A stretch of 64,000 bases of DNA from positions 28,221-92,220 of the forward strand of contig CAZKTU010000002.1 of NCBI GenBank assembly GCA_964555675.1. Direction: 5' to 3'. The stretch is from CAIWXH01 sp964555675 (GTDB taxonomy: Bacteria; Chloroflexota; Chloroflexia; Chloroflexales; Chloroflexaceae). Under the pieces are notes generated by a model. The model did no database searches, was not told the DNA's origin, and saw nothing but the letters and a program-made list of their open reading frames with translations. Numbering within the stretch: the first letter of the stretch is position 1; the number at the start of each line of letters is the position of its first letter. The translations under genes were made by a program, and so were the position numbers. Shown here piece by piece: positions 9,332-16,504 of this stretch.

Positions 9332-11665
9332 ATGAGCGACCAGACAGCGCCCTCTCTCAACAAGATCGCCGTGATTGGCAACCACCTGCCACGTCAGTGC
9401 GGCATCGCCACCTACACCACCGACCTCGTCGCCGCCCTCGCCGCTTCGGCGCCGCAGGCCGAGGTCTTCGCCCTGGCCATGAATGACACCCCGGCCGGCT
9501 ACGCCTACCCCGCCCAGGTGCGCTTCGCCCTCGATCAGCACGACCGGGGCGCCTATGGGCGCGCCGCCGACAGCCTCAACCTGGCCAACGCCGACGTGGT
9601 CTCCGTCCAGCACGAGTACGGCATCTATGGCGGCGCCTCGGGCGACTATCTGCTGGCCCTGCTGCGCACCTTGCGCGCCCCCGTCGTCACCACCCTGCAC
9701 ACCATCCTGGCGCAGCCCGACCAGCAGCAGCGCAAGGTGCTGACCGAGCTGGCCCGGCTCTCGGATCGCCTGGTGGTGATGAGCGAGCGCGGCGCCCACT
9801 ATCTGCGCGAGGTCTACGGCGTGCCCGCCGCGAAGATCGACTGTATTCCCCATGGCATCCCCGACGTGCCCTTCCTCGACTCCAGCTTCGATAAAGACCA
9901 GTTCGGCGCCGAGGGCAAGATCGTCATCCTCACCTTCGGGTTGCTCTCGCGCAACAAGGGTATCGAGGACGTGATCGCGGCCATGCCCGCCATCCTGGCC
10001 CGCCACCCCAATGTGGTCTATCTGGTCCTCGGCGCTACCCACCCCCACGTGCGCCAGTATGAGGGCGAGCGCTACCGCCTCGAGCTCGTGCAGTTAGCCC
10101 GCGAGTTGGGCGTCGAGGGCAGCGTCAACTTCTACGACCAGTTTGTCGCGCTTGACGAGCTGGTACGCTTCATCGGCGCGGCCGACATCTATATCACCCC
10201 CTACCTGAACCCGGCCCAGATTGTCTCGGGCACCCTGGCCTACGCCGTCGGTGCGGGCAAGGCCGTGATCTCGACGCCCTACTGGTACGCCGAGGAGATG
10301 CTGGCCGACGGGCGCGGCATGCTCGTACCGTTCCACGACCCGGCGGCGATCAGCGCGCGGGTGATCGCCCTGCTCGACGACGAGGCCGCCCGCCACGCTA
10401 TGCGCAAGAGCGCCTACCTGCTCGGCCGCGCCATGACCTGGCCCCGCGTCGCCGAGCGCTACCTCGAGTCCTTCGCGCGCGCGCGCGACGAGCACCGCCT
10501 GAGCGCCAGGGTTGCCCAGCGCGTCCAGCTGACCGGCCGGCGCGAGCCGGCGCTGCCCGAGCTGAGCCTCGACCACCTGCGGCGCCTGACCGACGACACC
10601 GGGATCGTGCAGCACGCCGTGCTGGCCGTCCCGAATGCCAACGAGGGCTACACCACCGACGACAACGCTCGCGCCCTGATCGCCGCCGTGAAGCTCGAGG
10701 AGAGCGGCGCCCCCGAGGCCGAGGCTCTCGCTACCCGCTACCTGGGCTTTCTCTGGCACGCCTTCAACCCGCAGGCGGGCCGTTTCCGCAACTTCATGGC
10801 CTACGACCGGCGCTGGCTCGAGGCCGAGGGCTCAGAGGATAGTCACGCCCGGGCGCTCTGGGCCCTGGGCACGGCCCTGGGCCGCTCGGCCAGCCCCTCG
10901 CTGATTGGCGTAGCCGGCATGCTCTTCGAGCGGGCTCTCCCCGCGACCCTCGCCTTCGAGCACCCGCGGCCCGCGGCCTTCGCGCTGCTGGGCCTTCACG
11001 CCTACCTGGGGCGAGCCGATGGCGACCAGGTCGCCCAGGGCGCGATGCGCCACCTCGCGGGGCGCCTCATGGCCCTCTATCAGCAGCACCGCAGCGACGA
11101 CTGGCGCTGGTTCGCCGAGCGGCTCACCTATGACAATGCCGTGCTGCCCCACGCCCTCCTGCTCAGCGGCGAGCGCCTCGACGACCCCGCCATGCGCGAG
11201 GCCGGGCTCGAGGCCCTGGCCTGGCTGGCAGAGCTGCAGCGCGCCGAGGCGGGCCACTTCGCCCCGGTCGGCTGTCACGGCTTCGCCAGGCGCGGCGAGG
11301 CCCCGGCCCGCTTCGACCAGCAGCCCCTCGAGGCCCACGCCATGGTGCTCGCCGCCCTCGACGCCCACCGCATCAGCGGCGAGGGGCGCTGGCTGGCCGA
11401 GGCCAGGCGGGCCTTCGACTGGTTCCTCGGGCGCAACGACCTTGGGCTCTCGCTCTACGACCCGACCACCGGCGGCTGTCGCGACGGGCTCCTCGCCGAT
11501 CGCGTCAATCAGAACCAGGGCGCCGAGTCGACTCTGGCCTTCCTGCTCGCCCTGCTCGCCCTGCGCCCCGGCGCCGCCCCGGCGGCCGCCCTGCCGGCCC
11601 GCGCCGGCGTCGCCGCGATCGAACGCGGCGGCGTGCCGGTGCTGCGCAACGGTGCGCGCCGATGA
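9332..11665 (+). CDS. Two-domain protein: GT4 glycosyltransferase fused to a helical-toroid glycosidase-like domain
   Basis: 777 residues, start supported by GAGGT upstream of ATG 9332. Residues 1-385 look like a GT-B family 4 transferase, with a glycine-poor N-terminal loop NHLPRQCGIATYTTDL, RNKGIEDVI in the donor domain and YITPYLNPAQIVSGTLAYAVGAGK as the sugar-nucleotide site. From about 400 to 750 lies a helix-rich segment (TDDNARALIA, HARALWALGTALG, HGFARRG, RFDQQPLEAHAMVLAALDAH) resembling an alpha/alpha toroid of carbohydrate-active enzymes. The same fusion is known beside GH130 enzymes in several phyla. The stop overlaps the next gene by 4 bp. It probably transfers a hexose, likely mannose, to an unknown acceptor; the sugar assignment is inference from the GH130 partner. 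Confidence 0.8.
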   Translation: MSDQTAPSLNKIAVIGNHLPRQCGIATYTTDLVAALAASAPQAEVFALAMNDTPAGYAYPAQVRFALDQHDRGAYGRAADSLNLANADVVSVQHEYGIYGGASGDYLLALLRTLRAPVVTTLHTILAQPDQQQRKVLTELARLSDRLVVMSERGAHYLREVYGVPAAKIDCIPHGIPDVPFLDSSFDKDQFGAEGKIVILTFGLLSRNKGIEDVIAAMPAILARHPNVVYLVLGATHPHVRQYEGERYRLELVQLARELGVEGSVNFYDQFVALDELVRFIGAADIYITPYLNPAQIVSGTLAYAVGAGKAVISTPYWYAEEMLADGRGMLVPFHDPAAISARVIALLDDEAARHAMRKSAYLLGRAMTWPRVAERYLESFARARDEHRLSARVAQRVQLTGRREPALPELSLDHLRRLTDDTGIVQHAVLAVPNANEGYTTDDNARALIAAVKLEESGAPEAEALATRYLGFLWHAFNPQAGRFRNFMAYDRRWLEAEGSEDSHARALWALGTALGRSASPSLIGVAGMLFERALPATLAFEHPRPAAFALLGLHAYLGRADGDQVAQGAMRHLAGRLMALYQQHRSDDWRWFAERLTYDNAVLPHALLLSGERLDDPAMREAGLEALAWLAELQRAEAGHFAPVGCHGFARRGEAPARFDQQPLEAHAMVLAALDAHRISGEGRWLAEARRAFDWFLGRNDLGLSLYDPTTGGCRDGLLADRVNQNQGAESTLAFLLALLALRPGAAPAAALPARAGVAAIERGGVPVLRNGARR

Positions 11666-12696
11666 GGGTAGCCATGCTGGCTCCGATCGCCTGGCGCGTG
11701 CCGCCGCGCCACTATGGCCCCTGGGAGCGCGTCGTGTCGCTGCTGACCGAGGGCCTGGTCGCGCGCGGGGTCGATGTGACCCTGTTCGCGACCGCCGACT
11801 CGCTCACCGGCGCGCGCCTGGCGGCGGTCTGCCCGCGACCCTACGCCGAGGAGCCGCCCCTCGACGCGAAGGTGTGGGAGTGCCTGCACATCGCCGCCCT
11901 CTTCGAGCGGGCCGCCGAGTTCGACCTGATCCACAACCACTTCGACTTTCTGCCCCTCTCGTACAGCGAGCTGGTGGCGACGCCCGTGCTCACCACGCTG
12001 CACGGCCTCTCGTCCGAGCGCATTTTGCCGGTCTACCAGCGCTACAACCGCTCGGGGCACTATGTGGCGATCAGCCAGGCCGACCGCCACCCCAGCCTGC
12101 GCTATGTCGCGACGGTCTACCACGGCATCAGGCTCGAGGAGTTCACGCTGCGCCGTGAGGCTGGTGACTACCTGCTGTTCTTCGGGCGCATCCACCCCGA
12201 CAAGGGGGCCGCCGAGGCGATCGAGGTGGCCCGCCGTGCGGGGCGGCGCCTGATTATTGCCGGCATTATTCAGGACGAGGGCTACTTCGCCGAGCGGGTG
12301 GCCCCGCACCTCGACGGCGACCGCGTGCGCTACGTCGGCTCGGTCGGCCCCGCCGAGCGCGACGCCCTGCTGGGCGGCGCCTGCGCCCTGCTCCACCTGA
12401 TCAACTTCGACGAGCCGTTCGGCCTGAGCATGGTCGAGGCAATGGCCTGCGGCACCCCGGTGATCGCCACCAACCGCGGCTCGGTGCCCGAGCTGGTGAG
12501 CCACGGCCGCAGCGGCTGGGTCGTGGACGACCTGGAAGCCGCCGTCGCCGCAGTCGAAGCCGCGCCGGCGCTCGACCGCGCCGCGATTCGGGCCCACGTG
12601 GCGGCCCGCTTCAGCCAGGGGCGCATGGTCGATGATTATCTGCGGGTCTACGCGCAGGTGGCGCGGCCCGCTCAACGCTCAGAGGAGACAGTGTGA
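11662..12696 (+). CDS. GT4 family glycosyltransferase
   Basis: 344 residues; the ATG at 11662 overlaps the previous stop (ATGA). It opens MRVAMLAPIAWRVPPRHYGPWE and carries FFGRIHPDKGAAEAIEVA in the donor-binding half and the E-X7-E type region FDEPFGLSMVEAMACGTPVIATNRGSVPE, both classic for retaining GT4 enzymes. No membrane segment, so cytoplasmic or peripheral. Its 3' end overlaps the GH130 gene by 4 bp, so all three proteins are probably made in fixed proportion. Confidence 0.88.
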   Translation: MRVAMLAPIAWRVPPRHYGPWERVVSLLTEGLVARGVDVTLFATADSLTGARLAAVCPRPYAEEPPLDAKVWECLHIAALFERAAEFDLIHNHFDFLPLSYSELVATPVLTTLHGLSSERILPVYQRYNRSGHYVAISQADRHPSLRYVATVYHGIRLEEFTLRREAGDYLLFFGRIHPDKGAAEAIEVARRAGRRLIIAGIIQDEGYFAERVAPHLDGDRVRYVGSVGPAERDALLGGACALLHLINFDEPFGLSMVEAMACGTPVIATNRGSVPELVSHGRSGWVVDDLEAAVAAVEAAPALDRAAIRAHVAARFSQGRMVDDYLRVYAQVARPAQRSEETV

Positions 12697-13661
12697 CCGA
12701 ACACTATGCGACGCTTTTCCATCGCCATCGCGGCAACCCGATCCTGACCGCCGCCGAATGGCCCTACCCGGTCCATACGGTCTTCAACCCCGGCGCGACG
12801 CGTCTGCTCGACGGCACGACCCTGCTGCTCTGCCGGGCCGAGGATCGCCGCGGCCACTCGCACCTCTGCGCCGCGCGCTCGGCCAATGGCGTGGACGGCT
12901 GGCAGATCGACCCGCAGCCCACCCTCGTGGCCGACCCCGAGCAGCGGCCCGAGGAGCTCTGGGGCATTGAGGATCCGCGCATCACCTTCGTGCCCGAGCT
13001 CGGCCGCTACGCCGTGGTCTACACCTCGTACGCCCGCGGCGGCCCCGGCGTCTCGCTGGCCCTCACCGAGGACTTCCGCAGCTTCGAGCACTTCGGCGTG
13101 GTGATGCAGCCCGAGGACAAAGACGCCGCTCTGCTCCCGCACCGCATCGGCGGCTCGTGGGCCCTGATCCACCGCCCGGTCGGCCCGACCGCGGCCCACA
13201 TCTGGATCTCCTACTCCTCAGACCTGCGCCACTGGGGCAGCCACAAGCCCATCCTCGAGGCGCGCCTTGGGGCCTGGTGGGACGCCAACAAGATCGGGCT
13301 CTCGCCGCCGCCGATCGAGACCGAGGAGGGCTGGTTGATGATCTACCACGGGGTGCGCAACACCCCGGCCGGCTGCATCTATCGCCTGGGCCTGGCTCTC
13401 TTCGACCTGGCGACCCCCGAGCGCTGCCTGCTTCGAGGCGATAGCTGGGTCTTCGGGCCCGAGGAGTCCTACGAGCGCACGGGCGATGTGGGCAATGTGG
13501 TCTTCCCCTGCGGCGTGACCGTCGCCGCAGATGGCGACACCCTCCACGTCTACTATGGCGGCGCCGATAGCTGCATCGCCCTGGCCACGGCGAGTTTGAG
13601 CGCCCTGCTCGCCTGGCTCCATACCTTCGGCAGCCCAGGTGGCGAGCCTCAGTCGGGCTAA
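12693..13661 (+). CDS. GH130 family beta-mannoside phosphorylase/hydrolase-like enzyme
   Basis: 322 residues from GTG 12693, which overlaps the previous TGA (GTGA). The five-bladed propeller signature is clear: NPILTAAEWPY near the start, FNPGATRL, GIEDPRITF with the expected catalytic Asp94, and HGVRNTPAGCIYRLGLALFD. GH130 members phosphorolyse or hydrolyse beta-mannosides, releasing mannose-1-phosphate in the phosphorylase branch. In this operon it could recycle or proofread the glycan made by the two transferases. Phosphorylase against hydrolase cannot be decided without an alignment of the phosphate-binding residues. Confidence 0.85.
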   Translation: MTEHYATLFHRHRGNPILTAAEWPYPVHTVFNPGATRLLDGTTLLLCRAEDRRGHSHLCAARSANGVDGWQIDPQPTLVADPEQRPEELWGIEDPRITFVPELGRYAVVYTSYARGGPGVSLALTEDFRSFEHFGVVMQPEDKDAALLPHRIGGSWALIHRPVGPTAAHIWISYSSDLRHWGSHKPILEARLGAWWDANKIGLSPPPIETEEGWLMIYHGVRNTPAGCIYRLGLALFDLATPERCLLRGDSWVFGPEESYERTGDVGNVVFPCGVTVAADGDTLHVYYGGADSCIALATASLSALLAWLHTFGSPGGEPQSG

Positions 13662-13722
13662 AGCAAGGGTTCACCATCCACCCCTTGCGGGGCCGGAGGC
13701 CCTGTGCCCCCAGCCGCGGGGA

Positions 13723-13750
13723 GCGGCGAAGAGCATAACTCGGTTACGAA
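13723..13750. repeat. Dispersed 28-bp repeat, copy 1
   Basis: GCGGCGAAGAGC-ATAA-CTCGGTTACGAA here matches 58009-58036 (and its assembly duplicate at 58164-58191) at 25 of 28 positions. It contains the short inverted repeat TAAC-TCG-GTTA. Both copies are outside coding regions, which suggests a dispersed element, though two loci are little evidence. Confidence 0.4.
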
Positions 13751-13847
13751 GCTTGACCGGGTTGCGTTTGGGTAACGGGGCGTTAGCTGTTCTCGATCGT
13801 GTGCGCCGAGGAATGAGGGTATGATGAACTCGATCTAGGAGGCGCGA

Positions 13848-13868
13848 ATGCAGGGGCTCTTCTGCTGA
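13848..13868 (+). CDS. Possible six-residue leader peptide
   Basis: ATG CAG GGG CTC TTC TGC TGA follows a near-consensus Shine-Dalgarno (AGGAGG, 5-6 bases away) and ends 17 bp before the GTG of the GAF protein. The ribosome site is stronger than that of the downstream gene, so the leader may couple or tune its translation. Chance occurrence is possible. Confidence 0.3.
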   Translation: MQGLFC

Positions 13869-13885
13869 GCCGGTGAGGTGCAGCC

Positions 13886-14776
13886 GTGACCAGAGGCTTT
13901 CAGGGTCGGACGATCATCTTTCAGCAGGGGGCCGGCGCCTCGCCGCGCGATACCACCGCGATCTCGCGCGACAGCTTCGTCCGCGCCCTCGAGGCAATCG
14001 CCCGCATCGCCAACGAGGCCGAGTCCGTCGCCGCGGGCCTCGCGCAGGTCCTCGACACGCTCTGCGCCGAGCTGGGCTGGCCGATCGGGCACGTCTATCA
14101 GCTCTCGGCCGACGACCAGCAGGTCCTCACCTCGGCGGCGATCTGGCACCTCGAGCGGCCCGAGCAGTTCGCGCCCTTCCTCGAGGCCACCCGCCGGGCC
14201 ACCTTCCGCAGCGGGCGCGGCCTGATCGGCCAGGTGGCTTCGCGCCGACGGCCAGGGCTCAGCCCCGACGTGACCCGCGACCGCCGCTTCGTCCGGCGCC
14301 ACGCGGCCGAGGCCGCGGGCGTGCGCGCCTGGCTGGCCTTCCCCATCGTCGCCGACGGGCGCGTGGTCGCCGTGTGCGAGTGCTTCAGCACCGAGCGCGT
14401 CGTCCTCGACCCCTCCCTCGCCGGGCTGCTCAGCTGCGCCGGCCTGGCCCTCGGCCGGCTCTACGAGCGCGAGCGCTGGCACGAGGAGCGCGAGCGCCTT
14501 CTCGAGCAGCTTGCCGCCGCCGCATCTCCGCCCCCCCAGCCGGCGGCCCTCAGCGCCCTGGCCGGCGCCGTCGCCCACGAGATCAACTCGCCCCTCTTTG
14601 CGGCGCGCACCTGCCTGGCTCTGCTGGCGGCCGAGCAGCCCAATGAGCCCCTGATCGCCGCGGCCCAGGTTGACCTGGGCCGCATCGCCGCTACTCTCGA
14701 GACCCTCCACACCCTGGCCGAGGCGGCGCCTCTCGGCCAGCGCCTCGCCCAGTTCGTCAAGCCGCCCACTGTCTAA
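13886..14776 (+). CDS. GAF-domain protein with a histidine-kinase DHp segment but no ATPase domain
   Basis: 296 residues from GTG 13886, preceded by GAGGTG. Residues about 30-195 form a GAF domain (LAQVLDTLCAELGWPIGHVY, LIGQVASRRRPGLSPDV, GVRAWLAFPIVADGRVVAVCECF). Residues about 220-280 resemble a HisKA dimerisation helix with an H-box (LAGAVAHEINSPLFAAR, His231). The protein then ends; the N, G1 and G2 boxes of a HATPase_c domain are absent and no such domain follows downstream. It could be phosphorylated by another kinase, act as a phosphotransfer or dimer partner, or be a truncated kinase. Convergent with nirK, 15 bp apart. Confidence 0.75.
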   Translation: MTRGFQGRTIIFQQGAGASPRDTTAISRDSFVRALEAIARIANEAESVAAGLAQVLDTLCAELGWPIGHVYQLSADDQQVLTSAAIWHLERPEQFAPFLEATRRATFRSGRGLIGQVASRRRPGLSPDVTRDRRFVRRHAAEAAGVRAWLAFPIVADGRVVAVCECFSTERVVLDPSLAGLLSCAGLALGRLYERERWHEERERLLEQLAAAASPPPQPAALSALAGAVAHEINSPLFAARTCLALLAAEQPNEPLIAAAQVDLGRIAATLETLHTLAEAAPLGQRLAQFVKPPTV

Positions 14777-14791
14777 GCTCGTTGTCCGCGC

Positions 14792-16240
14792 CTAATTCTT
14801 TGGGTCGCCGTCGCCGGCCTTGAAGAAGCCGAGGGCGCCGCGGCCGACGAAGTTGAAGGCGTGGGTGACGATGGGGTACTTGCCGTCCTCGGCGAAGGTG
14901 AACTCGACGATCGCGCCCTGGGAGGGGGCCAGGTCGACCGCCTGCGAGCCCCAATTGCCCTCGTTGCCGCGCTCGAGCTTCACGCCCTCTTTGATCACCG
15001 TGTCGAAGATTGTGCCGACGATGTGGAAGGCGCTGTCCACACTCGGCCCCGCGTTGAGCACGAAGACCCGCACGCGCTCGCCGGTCCCCACCGCGATCGG
15101 GCCATCCTTATACTGATTGGCCACGCCGTTGAAGAGCACGAAGTCGGGGGAGGGCGCCGCGGCTGCGGCCTTCGCCAGGCTGCTCACCTCGCCCTGGGGG
15201 CCGAGGTACCATTCGCTCTGCACAATCGCGAACTCCTTGTCGACCGGGGGCAGGCCGGCGGCCGGCTCGACGATCACCATCCCGTACATTCCATTGGCGA
15301 TGTGGTGCAGGGCCGGGCCTGTGCCGCAGTGGTACATCCAGACGCCCGCGTAGTTGGCCTTCCACTCGTAGATCTTCTCTTCGCCGGGCATGATGTCGGT
15401 CATCTCGTCGTTGTGGGCCACCATGCTCGCGTGGAAGTCGACCGAGTGGGGCAGCTCGCTGCCGGCCGGGTTCTTCAGGTGGATGCGCACGGTGTCGCCC
15501 ACCTTGACCCTGATCACCGGGCCGGGGACGGTGCCGCCGAAGGTCCAGACCTTCTGCACGAAGCCGGGGGCGACCACCATCTCCTTCTCGATCGTCTCGA
15601 GGGTGATCTCGTGGACCTCGCCCGCGAGCAGCGCCGGCGCGGCGGGGTCGTAGCGCACCGGGGCGGGGGCGTTGGGGTCGGCCTCGACCGAGGTCGCCGC
15701 AGGCGCGCCGCCGTGCCCGTCGTGCTCCGCGCTGGCCGCAGGGGCGGCCTGGCCCTCGACCCGCACCTGGCCCACCATGCCGGCGTCTTTGTGGCCAGGG
15801 ATCGCGCAGACGAAGCCCTGGCCGGTCGCGGGGATGCTCACCTCGCCCTCGGCCGTGGCGCCGGGGTTGGCGACGATGCGCGTGCCGTCGTCGAAGGTGA
15901 TATCGTGGGGCAGGGCCCCCGTGTTGACCAGCCGCACCGCGTAGCGGCCCGGCTGCTTCACCGTCAGGCTGGCCGGCTCGAAGCCCATCTCGAAGCTGCG
16001 AACCTCCAGGCTCCCCAGGGTCGCCGCTGCGGCGGGCGCTGATGTGGCGGCAGGGGCGGCGGGCTGCACCGCCGGGGCGACCACTGCCGGGGCGGCGGGC
16101 GCTGCCGGGGCGGCAGGGCCTTCGATGGCGCGGGCCGTGCGCAAGATGGGGGCGGTGTCGCTACAGGCGCTGAGGCCGACGGCCAGGGCTATGGACGCTA
16201 CCAGGGCTGCCGCGCGTGTGCCGATCTGTGTGGTTCGCAT
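14792..16240 (-). CDS. nirK: Copper nitrite reductase-like lipoprotein with an extra N-terminal cupredoxin domain
   Basis: 482 residues. ATG 16240 is chosen because GGAG lies seven bases upstream. A lipobox, LSAC (Cys26), follows the signal segment, then an Ala/Pro linker. Residues about 76-162 form a plastocyanin-like domain with type 1 ligands in LPHDI and FVCAIPGHKDAGM. Residues about 205-480 form the two-domain NirK core: LPHSVDFH with the active-site Asp and type 2 His, MYHCGTGPALHH...GM for type 1 copper, and VTHAFNFVGRGALG with the last type 2 His. NirK reduces nitrite to nitric oxide outside the membrane; the fused cupredoxin may pass electrons to it. The promoter carries a CRP/FNR-type operator. 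A nitrite-reductase-like multicopper oxidase remains an alternative. Confidence 0.85.
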   Translation of the reverse strand: MRTTQIGTRAAALVASIALAVGLSACSDTAPILRTARAIEGPAAPAAPAAPAVVAPAVQPAAPAATSAPAAAATLGSLEVRSFEMGFEPASLTVKQPGRYAVRLVNTGALPHDITFDDGTRIVANPGATAEGEVSIPATGQGFVCAIPGHKDAGMVGQVRVEGQAAPAASAEHDGHGGAPAATSVEADPNAPAPVRYDPAAPALLAGEVHEITLETIEKEMVVAPGFVQKVWTFGGTVPGPVIRVKVGDTVRIHLKNPAGSELPHSVDFHASMVAHNDEMTDIMPGEEKIYEWKANYAGVWMYHCGTGPALHHIANGMYGMVIVEPAAGLPPVDKEFAIVQSEWYLGPQGEVSSLAKAAAAAPSPDFVLFNGVANQYKDGPIAVGTGERVRVFVLNAGPSVDSAFHIVGTIFDTVIKEGVKLERGNEGNWGSQAVDLAPSQGAIVEFTFAEDGKYPIVTHAFNFVGRGALGFFKAGDGDPKN

Positions 16241-16327
16241 AGTCATACTCCGTAACGATGCTGCCGACTGCGGCGGGCCGGTCGCGCCGATGGCCTCGGG
16301 CGGTCCGTCGCTTGTCTTGTTGGGTGC

Positions 16328-16333
16328 ATCGTA
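16328..16333 (-). promoter_or_regulatory. -10 box of the nirK promoter
   Basis: TACGAT on the minus strand. The implied transcription start, near 16321, is 81 bp before the nirK ATG. The only -35-like hexamer (TTCACG, 16349-16354) is 15 bp away and poor, as expected for an activator-dependent promoter. Confidence 0.55.
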
Positions 16334-16354
16334 CGGCGGGCCTCGCCCCGTGAA

Positions 16355-16370
16355 TGTGACGATTCTCACA
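16355..16370. promoter_or_regulatory. CRP/FNR-family operator upstream of nirK
   Basis: TGTGACGATTCTCACA is a perfect TGTGA-N6-TCACA palindrome. Its centre (16362.5) lies about 41 bp upstream of the start predicted from the -10 at 16328-16333, the class II activator position. Denitrification genes are commonly controlled by CRP/FNR-family proteins (FNR, DNR, NnrR), so this probably links nirK to an oxygen, nitric oxide or nucleotide signal. The regulator itself is not in the window. Confidence 0.7.
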
Positions 16371-16445
16371 AGAGCGCCCCGTGGCCCCTAGGGTTGTGCC
16401 TCCGCAACGATCAGGCTCGCCGGTCGACCCCATAGAGGCGCGGCG

Positions 16446-16480
16446 AAAAGCAACGGGGCCGGGCAATACGCCCGGCCCCG
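16446..16480 (-). terminator. Intrinsic terminator of topA
   Basis: An 11-bp perfect stem (16454-16464 with 16470-16480), with a five-base loop, is followed on the minus strand by GTTGCTTTTC. It begins 25 bp past the topA stop. Confidence 0.8.
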
Positions 16481-16504
16481 CTCGGCTCTGGTCACGCCAC
16501 GCTG

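Larger units (their letters stand above)
13662..13885. other. Intergenic region with a repeat and a leader ORF
   Basis: A weak hairpin follows the GH130 stop (GCAAGGG 13663-13669 with CCCTTGC 13682-13688). A 28-bp sequence at 13723-13750 recurs with three mismatches at 58009-58036. A possible -10 (TATGAT 13821) precedes a six-codon leader ORF (13848-13868). Confidence 0.45.

Noticed and set aside
14861..16042. 393-codon open frame antisense to nirK
   Set aside because: It is a GC-frame shadow: repetitive His/Asp/Arg/Gly composition, no Shine-Dalgarno, and it lies fully inside a confident gene.
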